DNA from: Phanerochaete sordida
Taxonomy: Eukaryota > Basidiomycota > Agaricomycetes > Polyporales > Phanerochaetaceae
Assembly: GCA_019973155.2 (NCBI GenBank)
Contig: BPQB01000143.1
Span: 1-43,634, forward strand
DNA length: 43,634 bases
Reading direction: 5' to 3'
This document shows, one piece after another, positions 19,460 to 29,560 of the stretch (positions are counted from its first letter, which is position 1; each line of letters opens with the position of its first letter). Position numbers and translations under genes: made by a program. Below the pieces are notes generated by a model. That model was not told the origin of the DNA. It worked only from the letters and a program-made list of their open reading frames with translations, and did not search any database.

Positions 19460-20536
19460 TCAATGGCAAGCGTGCAAGGAACGGCTCACCACACGGACAG
19501 GTACGACATCGTGACCGAGCAAGGCCCCCTTGCGGCTGCAGGCCTCCGCGAGTGCAGCGAAGCCGATCGCACTCCGCGCAGTGGCGTCGCATGAGACGAG
19601 GTGCAACCTCGGTAATTCCTCGACGGCGCGTACGACGGCCGGTGACAGCGCCACCTGCGCAAAATGTCGGAAAGAGACGTGCTCGATACCCTTCGGCAAC
19701 TCGCCGAGGGGCAGGAAGTCCGAGAGCTGCGTGAACATGACCTCGCGCAGCGCGCCGCAGCGCTGCAGCAGTGCACGCGTGCCGAGCGTGTGGCGGAAGA
19801 GTCGCAGCGAATGCAGTTCCGGGGTATGTGCTGCGAGCAGCTCGCCGTGCGCCCCTGGCGGCGCGAATGGGCACTCGAGGATCCGCAGGCTCCCGCGAGA
19901 TGCTGCGAGCAGCCACGCCAGTCCTTGGAGGCATGGGAGTCGCACAAGGGCAAGTTCGTACAGGCGTGCGCGCATGGGCATGTCCTGCGGCGGCGGGGCA
20001 GCGAGCTCGGTGCCTATGCGCAGGAAACGGACGGTCGGCCAGATGTGTAGCAGCTGGTACATGATGGGGGATTGGATGCCGCAGACAGGGATGACCACTG
20101 CACGGATGGGGCTGGGCCGTTGTGTCACCGCTGAGCTGCTCAACGCCTCCATGGCTAGCTGCGGTAGCTCGTGCACGGCGCCGCGGACGCTCAATGTGAG
20201 CTCATAGAGATGTGGACAATGGTAAACGGTGTCGACCAGGGACTGCATATCGGCCGGGTCCCAAACTGTAATTTCCGCGCGACGGACATACGCCGCTAGT
20301 GTCCGTGCTTGCTCGGAGGTATCGAACAAGTTCGTGGGGAAGGCGGCCATGCCATATTCATCGCAATTGCGGAGAGCAGGGACACAGATGTGGCGGAAGA
20401 GCAAAGGCTGTGCGATTGCAGCCCAAGATTTGCAGAGCTGTGCACAGACAGCCAACGTCCGCCTGTCTACCTGACCTGTAGCGTCGTAATACAGGTACTC
20501 CAGAATGAGGATTATGAGCTCTGGAGGCAAGCACAT
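19460..20536 (-). CDS. F-box protein
   Basis: Single exon, 358 aa from the chosen Met at 20536, which begins MCLPPELIILILEYLYYD, a typical F-box N-terminus (LPPEL...IL.YL). This is followed by ...LCKSWAAIAQPLLFRHI, the C-terminal half of the F-box. The open frame extends upstream to a Met at 20812, but that segment looks like leader or untranslated sequence. The rest is leucine-rich with irregular LRR-like spacing (for example LYELTLSVRG, LRILECPFAPP, LHSLRLFRHTLG), as in the expanded agaricomycete F-box families. F-box proteins present substrates to SCF ubiquitin ligases; the target is unknown. Confidence 0.78.
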   Translation of the reverse strand: MCLPPELIILILEYLYYDATGQVDRRTLAVCAQLCKSWAAIAQPLLFRHICVPALRNCDEYGMAAFPTNLFDTSEQARTLAAYVRRAEITVWDPADMQSLVDTVYHCPHLYELTLSVRGAVHELPQLAMEALSSSAVTQRPSPIRAVVIPVCGIQSPIMYQLLHIWPTVRFLRIGTELAAPPPQDMPMRARLYELALVRLPCLQGLAWLLAASRGSLRILECPFAPPGAHGELLAAHTPELHSLRLFRHTLGTRALLQRCGALREVMFTQLSDFLPLGELPKGIEHVSFRHFAQVALSPAVVRAVEELPRLHLVSCDATARSAIGFAALAEACSRKGALLGHDVVPVRVVSRSLHACH

Positions 20537-20909
20537 TGCGCGAATATCCTGAGTCGCGCGGGTTGCCCTGGCCGTGGATACACTGTCGCACAGTGGCCTG
20601 ATATACTCTGTCAAGTCAGGACGCGCTATACAGTGCACGAAATACGTGATACCTACCGGTGTCAGCTCGTATCGGCCGCAAAAGTGGTGGTCCTCAGCTC
20701 GACGTGGCTCACGAGTGCAGACGTGCCAGAGCAGCGATATGCGTCGGGAATTGGGAACGCTGATCGATTCACGGCGATGCCAGACGCTGAGCTGCGGCTT
20801 GCGGCTACACACGCCTACAGATCAATGCAGAGTTATTCACAGAGAGACAGGTGTCGATATTATAACGTGATTCTAGAGTAATATACAGAGACTTCTTGAG
20901 AGACATGCA

Positions 20910-22433
20910 TCATGCTGCGCAGACTTTCCTTGACCCGAGAGTCGCCTTGAGGAAGCCCCGCATGTTCACGAGAGTCGGCTTAGCGGCAAGCTGGCGCGGA
21001 ACCGCATACACCGCGTGACGGGTCGCAGCAGCGCGCGGGGACAGCAGCTGGGAACGTCCGAGCCGCGGACGAGGGCGGAACGAGTCCACGAGAAAATCCG
21101 CACGGAGGGCGTCTTCGTCCGTGTCGGGGTTCGTCGCGACTTGTCGCGCAGGGCTCACCGGCGCGAGCGTAAGCGGAGCAGGACGTCGCCGGGCTTTGCC
21201 CTTGGGGCGAGCAGTGCCCGCGTACATCGCGTAAGACGCGGGCGACACCTGTGGCGAGCACGGGGCGGGGAAGACGCCGAGTAGAAACTCGGGCTTGCGC
21301 AGGTGTTTGGCGGAGCGGCGACTGCGCGCCGGGATAGCGAGGACGGAGAGCCCGGGCTTGACAGTCTGCGAGAACGAGGCGAGGTCGTCGTTCACGTCCG
21401 CTTCAGTGTCCATCGCGTAGCTTGGATGCAGATCCGAGTCTTGTGTTGAGACGCTGTCCCGGCGTTCCGAAGCCGTGGGCGAGCCAAACCGAACCCAGTC
21501 GTTCATGAGCTCCGCATCGCCTAGGAGATGCGCGAACTCCATTTCTTCATCCTGGTCGCGCCAGACCCCGCCTGCTCCGTCCCTCCACACGTCGCCCACT
21601 CCAACCAACTGCCCCTCGACTTTCACTGCCCCGTCGGCCTTGGCCTGCTTCCTGGCGTAACGCTTGACGTTGTACTCGGTGCTGCCGCCGTCTAAGAGCT
21701 GCGCGAGCGCGAGGTCGTTCGACAACGGAGCGGGGTGGAACTTCGCGTACTTGGACTTCTTACCCTTGGCGATGGCTGCGCTGGACAATGCGCGGGAGCG
21801 CTTGAAGTCCGCAGACGCGTGAGCAGGACTCCATTGGGGAGATGACGGAATCCGCGCCGAGCGTGCTCGCTTCAGAGGCTTCAAAGACAAAGACGCGAGA
21901 GACCTGATTGGCCTCAGCGTCCTTTTCGCGGAACTAAAAGGCGGCGCAGTTGGTTCAAGGAGCTCGGGAGAGATGGGTGTGCCAGGAAAGCGGATACAGA
22001 ATGAAGTGTAGCCAAGAGCTGCGAAGTCGTGTTCCTTGGGGTCAATGACTGACGGTGTGATCGTACAGACAGAGCCAGGGGTTCCGCGGCCAGAACCAAG
22101 AGATGGGCGACGCGATAAGGAGGCGCGGCGGCATGATACCGGGCTGCGTCGAGGAGAGCAAGCAGCAGGTGTGCCAGGATGGACGTCTGCACGCCATGCC
22201 GTGATAGCTGCGATGGTCGCAGACCGACGGCGCCCTGGCAAAGGGCGCGCAGGGCTAGCAGACACCTGCACGGGAAGGGGAGGCAGAGGTTGAACCGGCC
22301 ACTGCTTTTGAGGAGGAGGTTGGGAGAGGAAAGGGTACAGTGGTGCCTGTGCGATCGCTTCCTGAGCAACGCTAGGGTACGTCATAACAATTCTGTGGAA
22401 GATGTTCAAGTTTTTTGTATCAGCATTGAACAT
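20910..22433 (-). CDS. Unrecognised basic, low-complexity protein
   Basis: Single open frame of 507 aa from the Met at 22433 (MFNADTKNLNIFHRIVMTYPS). The frame continues upstream to 22766, but that part reads like 5' leader, and 22388 is an alternative start. The protein is rich in Arg, Ser, Pro and Ala with an SRRPSLGSGRG-type basic patch and PGRRRSATIAAITAWR near the N-terminus. An acidic middle section around DQDEEMEFAHLLGDAELMNDW looks locally folded or peptide-like. No catalytic domain, signal peptide or membrane helix is seen. The composition suggests a nuclear or regulatory, largely disordered protein (inference). It is divergent from RPN13, with a 549-bp spacer. Confidence 0.65.
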   Translation of the reverse strand: MFNADTKNLNIFHRIVMTYPSVAQEAIAQAPLYPFLSQPPPQKQWPVQPLPPLPVQVSASPARPLPGRRRSATIAAITAWRADVHPGTPAACSPRRSPVSCRRASLSRRPSLGSGRGTPGSVCTITPSVIDPKEHDFAALGYTSFCIRFPGTPISPELLEPTAPPFSSAKRTLRPIRSLASLSLKPLKRARSARIPSSPQWSPAHASADFKRSRALSSAAIAKGKKSKYAKFHPAPLSNDLALAQLLDGGSTEYNVKRYARKQAKADGAVKVEGQLVGVGDVWRDGAGGVWRDQDEEMEFAHLLGDAELMNDWVRFGSPTASERRDSVSTQDSDLHPSYAMDTEADVNDDLASFSQTVKPGLSVLAIPARSRRSAKHLRKPEFLLGVFPAPCSPQVSPASYAMYAGTARPKGKARRRPAPLTLAPVSPARQVATNPDTDEDALRADFLVDSFRPRPRLGRSQLLSPRAAATRHAVYAVPRQLAAKPTLVNMRGFLKATLGSRKVCAA

Positions 22434-22982
22434 AACACTTACAAGTGGGGCAAAGCGTTCAGAGCAGGTGCGAAATGGTGATTCGAAAGCGTCGTAAAAA
22501 GCGTGTGAGCTGAGCAATCTAGTCGTGAGTGGGGAGGACGTGAATGCGTGTAGAGACCGTGAAGAGGGGGTCGTGTGATGGGCTCTGAGCGTCGTTATAG
22601 ACAAGACTAGCTTGGTGGGGGATTCATAGCGGGCGGCCAGAGCTTTTAAGTTCGCCAGGGTGACAAAAGTGCAAGGGATGGACGCTTCGGGACAATAGCA
22701 GCGGGCGGCCACTATGCGACAAGGCTGGACATTGTTCAGGTAACTGCAGACAGGAAGTTCCAGCAACTATGGCTAGTTATTGTCGTCCAGTGTTTCTGAA
22801 CAGCGCATCGACGCGTTCCAATGCTGCATGATATGTCGTGGTAGGCAAGAGACCGGCGAGGTACGCACAATCGCAGCCGTCTGAGCTGCCTCACGTGTGC
22901 TAGACGCCCAGGTGTACGCGTCCGCGTCGGGCGCACCGCGGTTGGTAGTCCTTGTCCACTTCCCTTCGCATTGTCCCACAAG
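22434..22982. promoter_or_regulatory. Divergent promoter region, basic protein / RPN13
   Basis: The 549-bp spacer lies between two start codons pointing apart. An open minus-strand frame covers much of it but looks like 5' untranslated sequence of the basic-protein gene. No specific element was identified. Confidence 0.4.
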
Positions 22983-24303
22983 ATGTCAGAACCCCGCATT
23001 GCATTCAAGGCTGGACGTGCCTTTCGTCGTGAAGGCACAAACTGGGTAGATCCAAGCGCAACTAAGGGCGCCATTCTTCTCCAGAATGGCGATGACGGAC
23101 TGCTTCACTTCATCTGGAAGAATCGTGGCTCGAACAACGTGGAGGAGGTGTGCAGCCTGCGTCATGCTTACTTTCATATGCTGAAATGGCTGCTATAGGA
23201 TTTGATACTCTTCCCCGGCGATGCGAGTTTTGTCAAAGTCTCGCAGTCTGCTTGGGGTAGGACATACGTCCTCAAGTTCTCGTCCTCGGATCAGAGACAC
23301 TTCGTGCGTGGTTATAAGATGCTCTATCGTGCAATGCTAACAATCTTCTAGTTCTGGATGCAGGTGAATATATTGGCCCATTCAACAGCTTCCTTCTGGC
23401 TTCATGGACGTCGCCCTTGTTCTGGCAATGTGGCAATGCTCTCTCGCGCCCTCAGCGCCCATCACATTGCGCGTGTATACAAGAGCGTGCACAGAATCAA
23501 CGAACCGTCTGCTATGCTGCAATCGCATTGTGGATATACAGAGGCTGACGCTATTGCCTTGGTAGGATGCCGACTCTAGCCGCGACCTTGAATTTGTGGA
23601 AAACGTGAATCGCCTGCTCGCTGACCCGGAGAATGTTCCGATATGGGCGGGCCCGTCCGTTGGCCAGTCTAACACACAAGTCACTCCCGCTGCGGGCCCT
23701 TCATCTGTGCCTGCTGCTGAACCACCCTCGTGAGTTCCCACCTAAACTCCGCCGGTAGCAGCTGCTTACGGCTGCACAGATCCCAACCGGCCGCTGGCTC
23801 ATCGGGAGGGCACCAGCCAACTGCCGAGGAGCTCGCCCAACTGCAACAAATCATCTCCTCTATGGGTGGAGGCGCAGGCGCAGCTACGAGCGCTCCTGGT
23901 GCGTCGATGCGTCGATCGCCCCTCGTCGTTCGCGACCTGCTGACCGGCTTCGGTCCCAGACTTCCTCCTGCAAGACATCCTCACGCCCGCGAACCTCCAG
24001 CCGCTCTTCCGCACGCACCCAGAGCTGGTCGCGGCACTCTTCCCACACCTGCCGCCGGACCTGCCTGTGGAGCCGTCCGCAGAGGTGCTCGAGCAGATCG
24101 TCGCGTCGCCGCAGTTCCGCTCGGCAGTCCGCAGCTTCGACGTCGCGCTTTCGACGGGCGCGCTTCAGGGCTTCGTGCGTGCGCTCGGCCTACCCGAGGA
24201 GGCCGGCAACGGGTTCGAAGCGTTCCTGCGCGCGATCCAGGAGCAGGCGAACAGCGAGCAGGAGAGCGGCGCCGGCGCGGGTGAGCGGATGGACACGGAT
24301 TAG
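22983..24303 (+). CDS. RPN13: Proteasomal ubiquitin receptor RPN13/ADRM1
   Basis: Six exons (22983-23147, 23199-23303, 23352-23363, 23566-23729, 23780-23898, 23960-24303) give 909 nt, 302 aa. The N-terminal Pru domain (residues ~5-115) shows IAFKAGRAFRREGTNWVDP, GLLHFIWKNR, DLILFPGDASF and FWMQDADSSRD, the region that binds ubiquitin and the RPN2 tail of the 26S proteasome. A Gly/Ala/Ser linker leads to the C-terminal DEUBAD domain (~190-295: DFLLQDILTPANLQPLF, LFPHLPPD, FRSAVRSFDVAL), which recruits the deubiquitinase UCH37/UCHL5. The DEUBAD domain is absent from the shorter budding-yeast protein. Exon 3 is a 12-nt microexon encoding Phe-Trp-Met-Gln, followed by an unusually long 202-bp intron. 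It converges on ARL8 with a 116-bp gap. Confidence 0.93.
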
Positions 24304-24419
24304 ATGGAAGTGTGTATTATTGCACCGCGTCCGAGTGATACTTGTCTGGGTATGATATACAAACTGAACATACATGCCTTCCGAGTGAGAAATCCAAGGT
24401 ATCGAGGGGTACAACTTGA

Positions 24420-25609
24420 CTAGTGGCTATGGCCTGCGAGCCATTGAAGAATGATGTCCCTACCGGAGGGTCAGTATCGCTAGTACTGCCGTCGACCAGG
24501 CTGTGGTGCTTACAGATTATGCTGGCTTTTCATTGAGCACTGATGTACCATAAATCATCAGTTGAAACACGATCCGACACATTTAGAACTAACCGAGTAA
24601 CACTAGGAAAGCGGTCAGTGTGTGCGAGTATACGTGAAGGGGCTGAAACTTACCGAGACCGGCCTGTTCTGGATCTTGTCCAGGTCCCTGCATACACGTG
24701 AGCTCATCTACAACGATAGGCATGATCACGATGCTACGTACAGTGCTTTTATCAGCTCATTCACCGTTGCATGTCCTTCGAGGTCGTTCTTATTCCCAAG
24801 CTACAATGCGCGAGAGTCAGGCTAGGCACGCTCCACTTCACGCTGCGAACCCACCACCAGCAGCGGTACGTCTTTGAGGCTAGGTTGAGCGAGAAGCTGG
24901 TGCAGCTCAAACTTCGCAGTGTCAAACTTCTCCTTCTACACGCGTAGGTTAGCCGTGGTGACACAGCGTGAACAGGCACTGGCCACTTGCGTCATGCGCA
25001 TCTACCACAAAGCTGCTATAATGAGTATCGCGACACTATATGCGCACGAAGAGTCACGTACACAACCGCATCGACGCCGTTGCAATAGCGATCCCATATT
25101 GAGCGATACCTGGGCCATCATCAGCGCTCCTGTGCAATGCTGCGGGAGAGACGGTATGCGCGACCTTGGTTGCCCTGCAACGATTGAGACGTGAATAGCG
25201 AGCCACAAGACATAGCGGCGCACCCGCGAGGTCCCAAATCTTCATTGTGACATTGCCTCTGTGTACCTTGCGGAAGTGGAAAGCTACAGTGGGTACGACG
25301 TCCTCACTCCACTGCGGACTCGCTTGAGCTCTCCTCTCATCGCGAGACGAGAGGAGCTGGGACGTACTTGGCCGTTTCCGATGACGTTAACAAGCGACGT
25401 CTTCCCTGATGCCTACCGCGACTCGTGGTGAGGACTGCGTCCGAGGTGGCGAACGTAATAGGGCGCACCTGGAGGCCTACAATCGTAATCTCGGCGGACT
25501 TGGAGAAGAAGAACCTGCACTTGCACCCGCCTCAGCAACATGGTCGTCTGCTGTCCGCGAGTGTTGCTTACCCAGCGAACCACTGCCACCAGGAGGAGAA
25601 AAAGGCCAT
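24420..25609 (-). CDS. ARL8: ADP-ribosylation-factor-like GTPase ARL8
   Basis: Thirteen exons sum to 546 nt, 181 aa (ARL8 is usually ~186): 25609-25572, 25514-25469, 25412-25368, 25311-25224, 25174-25165, 25109-25062, 25012-24991, 24935-24855, 24800-24742, 24687-24654, 24602-24594, 24539-24514, 24459-24420. G1 is [15 protein letters not shown], the switch I region reads [10 protein letters not shown], switch II/G3 is WDLAGQPRYRSIW, and G4 is GNKNDL. The N-terminus [11 protein letters not shown] is hydrophobic with no Gly2, as in ARL8, which is N-acetylated rather than myristoylated and acts on lysosome/vacuole membranes (family knowledge). [22 protein letters not shown] matches the ARL8-type switch II region. 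Exons of 9 and 10 nt and a GC-AG intron after ...DAHD make gene prediction difficult here. Confidence 0.9.
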
Positions 25610-25976
25610 TGTTCGCGGTGGTGGACGGTGCCTGCGGCGAAGGAGTCGCTGCCTCCGCTTGGCCGAGCCGTGGTGCTGGAGCCGATAAGCCCTAACCCTA
25701 GTGTTTGTACCACCAGACGCTCCGATTGGCGGGCGGTCCAACTTCCGTTCTGCACTCAGGTTTCGACCTCGACGTGCTCTGCTTTCGCTTGCTTTTTTTG
25801 TCTGCTCTTCGCGTTTCTCAGATTCTGAACCGACGTCGAGTCTCTGCGAGGCTTGTACTCTGGTCGACGCGCTTTGGCACCTCAGTAGGCGGACTGCGTA
25901 GGACGCTCTGGTACGTCCCCTCGACCTGTCGACGTTCGAACTACCTCACTCACGACCCGACCCAGGTCAACATTCT
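25610..25976. promoter_or_regulatory. Divergent promoter region ARL8 / PET127 with a telo-box-like motif
   Basis: The 367-bp spacer lies between divergent start codons. It contains CCTAACCCTAG at 25691-25701, about one and a half copies of the TTAGGG repeat read on the minus strand. Such telo-box or interstitial telomere-like motifs bind Myb-type or TRF-like factors in other eukaryotes. Function here is inference. Confidence 0.4.
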
Positions 25977-28900
25977 ATGCAGTCCTTCACACGCGCACTG
26001 AAGACATCTGCTGCTCGCTCACTCGCCAGGCTTCTCGTCTGCCGCCCCACGTCGCGTATTCCCCATGTCCGCCATGCTTCTTTGGCGACCTCAGCCCGGG
26101 ACGCGGCTCCCTCTCCCTATCGCAAGGACTTCGTCGGGCAAATCTCTCAGATCGCAGACAAAGCTTCGCAGATGAGCAGGCTCCAGAAGGCAGAGCTACT
26201 TCAGGCTCTTCGCTCACACTCAGAAGGAACCACTAAAGGGAGCAAGCGCAAAGGGAGCAAGCGCAAGGCGAAGGCTCCTCCCCCGTCCAAGAAAGCCTCG
26301 AGAAAGGCGACGCCAGTGCAGCGCGTGCGTATGATCCACAATGAGCTGTCAGCATTGTCGACGACCGACGCTGTGACTGGTACGGACGCTTCTTCGAAGG
26401 CTCGGAAAGCCGGGGCCAACAAAAAGCATGAGAAGGTGCCGAAGAGATCAACGAACTCAGGCTGGGCCAATGAGCCCATCCTTCCTACTACACCCGACCT
26501 CAACTCACTAGGAAAATTCTGGACCGAGGGCTGGGGCACAGACGGTAAGTGCCAGTCGGTGCATATAAAGCAGGGACTAACACATCCTCAGATTTAGCCG
26601 AAGACGACCACGGTGCTTATTATTCCGATGACGACGCTATTCCGTCCCTACCCAAGTCTAGCACCTTCACTCAAAGGTTTGCGGGTGTCATAGAGCCTTC
26701 TGAGGGCGAGTTTCATCTCTATGGTACGTCCTTCGTAGATGCGACTAGCTGTATTGCTAACCGGTGAAGTAGATTTGGATCCTCCAACTGAGCAACGCCC
26801 GGTTCCACGACTGGCCCATAATCTTGATCGCGCACTCTTCAAGTATTTGGCCTTTCGGATTGCTCTCTCAGTACCTTGCTCATCGAATCCTCGTGCAGCC
26901 CCGGCGTAAATTGGTTGCAAGATCCCCGTTCACGCGTCTTCAACTACTCCCCTTGGCTCGAGAACATACCCAAAGTTCAAGATTTTGATTTCAGTCGTGT
27001 ATCAGGCTTTATCAAGAGCTCAATGGACGAGGTTAGTTAACATGAATCACTATTGCCTCAATTGACCCCCTTGTAGGACCTCTTCAGGCTCGCCAAGACT
27101 AATGGCGCTAAGTTCGCTGGCTCAACTTCATCCTTGACGGGCATGCTCAGTCATATATATTTCGCTCTGTCGAACGGAAAGGATGTCGACACATCAGTAC
27201 TTAGTCAAGCGTTTTCGGATGAGGTGCGCTTTTATCATCCTTTTTTCTGCTTTATTGCTGATTTTCTGTCCAGCGGAGGACATTCACACCCGCCCAGCGG
27301 TTCCCTACTTCCACTGTCTTGTGGTATCGTAATGGCATATACTCTACGGACTCATACTCATTTGACTCCACCTCCGACAAGAACGTCTTAACGTGGATGG
27401 TGCGTAGCAAGAATTGTGTCCGGTTGTGGTTTATTAATGGTTGGAACAGGGAACGATGTTGGAAAAGTTTTTGACGATGCCCGAACCCGCATTCAAAAAA
27501 CTTCTGCGATCGTCTCCTGCACCGACAACGCCTGTTGATCAGCGGAGAGAGACATGTCGCTACGCAAAGGTACGAGAGATGATTATCATTCTCCCTCTAC
27601 AAATGGTCACCTTCTTCAGGTTGGAAGCTATGTCATGCGATCGCAGCTCGATTGTCAGGACCCGCGATTGCCTGGCACAGGTGTCTTCGACATCAAGACT
27701 CGAGCGTGCTTGCCGGTCCGAATGGACGTGATCAATTACGAAGAGAACTCTGGCTATCTCATTCGTCAAATGCACGGCACGCTGGAGAGTTTTGAGCGCG
27801 AATATTACGATCTCATCCGCTCCGCTTTCCTGAAATACAGGTGCGCATTCCCTTTCCATACTCGGCGCGCCAGAGTTGACGGACAGCGGCAGCTTCCAAG
27901 CACGGATTGGCAATATGGACGGTGTATTCGTCGCCTACCACAATACGGCCCGCATCTTTGGCTTCCAGTACGTGCCTTTGGAGGAAATGGATGAGAGGCT
28001 CTTCGGAAGCAAGAGCGCAGGTCCTTTCATCTTCGAGAAATGCGTCAAGCTCCTGGAAGTAATATCAACGGAGATAACAAGCCATTTTCCAGAGCAGGTA
28101 TGATCTCTGTCGCTCATGAACGACCGTATTCGCTCAACATATCGATCATGTAGCATATTGCATGTGTCTGGGAGGCTGATTCGGCAAACGGCGCTGTATG
28201 TGTTTGGGCTGAGCCTCATGAATGGAACGGCGCGCCTGAAGACAAGCCCATCGTCGAGCTCAAGGCCTGTTTCGAGCACTTCCTGGACGGCAGCCCAATT
28301 AAAGGTAGCAGCGTCATCCCACAAGCGTCCGATGCGCCTTGTAAGTCAAGAGCATAGCTATATGCGTACGCTACTGACTCTATCACAGGGACTGTGGCAT
28401 ACACCATCTTGCAATCGCATGACAGCATTTCAGACATCCGCTCGCGCCAGCAGCTCGCTCTCGAGAAACAGCGCCAGGTCTTTAACCTCCCGACCGGCGT
28501 GTCAGTCGAGGAGATGGCCGAAGTATGGGAGGCGATGGACTTCGGCGGAGAGGACGTAGTGAACGCGTCGAAGAGCGCAGCGTTCTCCCCCGAGCGTTTC
28601 CGCAAGCCGAATTTGGCCATCAGAAAGCTCCGCGCGCTCTCACGACAAGGCAGGTCGGACGTTGCTCGCGAGGCACAGCGTTTCGCGAACGAGGAAAAGG
28701 TCGTCTGGGAGCCCGTCGAAGAGGCATTTTTCGACGGCGCGCGCCATGCAGACGACGCCGCGGAGACGGAGGATGGCGCGACCAGGCCGCAGGTGTCCCC
28801 CGCCGACGCTGTTATCGCCACGCTTACCAACATCGCCCAAGCAAAGGCCAAGCAGCGCGAAGGCAGTCACTACCAGCCTGAGCGTGAACCTTTAGCAGAG

Positions 28901-29470
28901 TTGCTGGCCGCCGTGAGCGCCCCGAAGAAGGCCATCGCTGAAGCGTCAGCGGCGGACAGCAAACCTGCGATGCCAAGCAAGCCGACGTTCGCTGAGGAGC
29001 CGAAGCTCCTCAATAGCGAAAAGCGGAAGGCGAGGGCTAGCGAGAGTCATCCGAGAGCCGGCGACACCGAGGCCCTCCAGGCGGCGAGGAAGACTTTAGA
29101 TCAGTTCCTTGCCATCAAGGCGGCCGAGCACGAGGACCTGGCGCAGGCCTTGCGCAATGAAGATATGCTGCTCGAGGATTCGGTATCCACCCAGGAAATG
29201 CCGCCGTCGGAGCAGTCCTCTGCCTTGCTCGACACGGACTTGCATGAGGCGAAGTCGATCGATGACAGGCAGCTGACTGAGGGCTCAACGTCGACGTCCA
29301 GCGCGAAGCCGACTGCGGAACCGCAACCGGTCGAAGATGCGGTGTACAACGCACACGCAGCACAGCCGACAGAGGATGCGGAGCCTATCAACGACGAGGC
29401 ACGGACACTAGACTCCAACGCGGCCGACGCGCCAGGCGCACACTCTGACGCTAATTCGTCCAAGAACTAA
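25977..29470 (+). CDS. PET127: Mitochondrial RNA-processing/transcription factor PET127
   Basis: Eleven exons (25977-26544, 26592-26723, 26773-26842, 26899-27031, 27077-27223, 27274-27399, 27450-27569, 27620-27840, 27893-28097, 28154-28340, 28389-29470) sum to 2991 nt, 996 aa. The N-terminus MQSFTRALKTSAARSLARLL is a basic amphipathic presequence for mitochondrial import. A Lys-rich linker (residues ~75-165) precedes the Pet127 family core (~225-690). Core motifs include NPGVNWLQDPRSRVFNYSPW, SSLTGMLSHIYFAL, YRNGIYSTDSYSFDS, CQDPRLPGTGVFDIKTRA and FGFQYVPLEEMDERLFG. The DIKTRA motif fits the predicted PD-(D/E)xK nuclease-like fold. In yeasts Pet127 acts in mitochondrial mRNA 5' processing and stability and stimulates the mitochondrial RNA polymerase. 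The acidic, Ala/Glu-rich C-terminal ~300 residues are an extension of unknown role. Confidence 0.9.
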
Positions 29471-29560
29471 TGTACAACTTTACATTATCGCCACTCGATA
29501 TAATATCTACACAGTACTCTCCGCTTTCGGTCGCGTTCGCGCGGTTTCCCTCACTTCCCT

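Noticed and set aside
19530..20207. Plus-strand 225-codon frame
   Set aside because: Antisense shadow of the F-box gene.
23364..23565. Extra exon inside the long RPN13 intron
   Set aside because: FWMQ joins directly to DADSSRD as in known Pru domains, leaving no place for extra residues.
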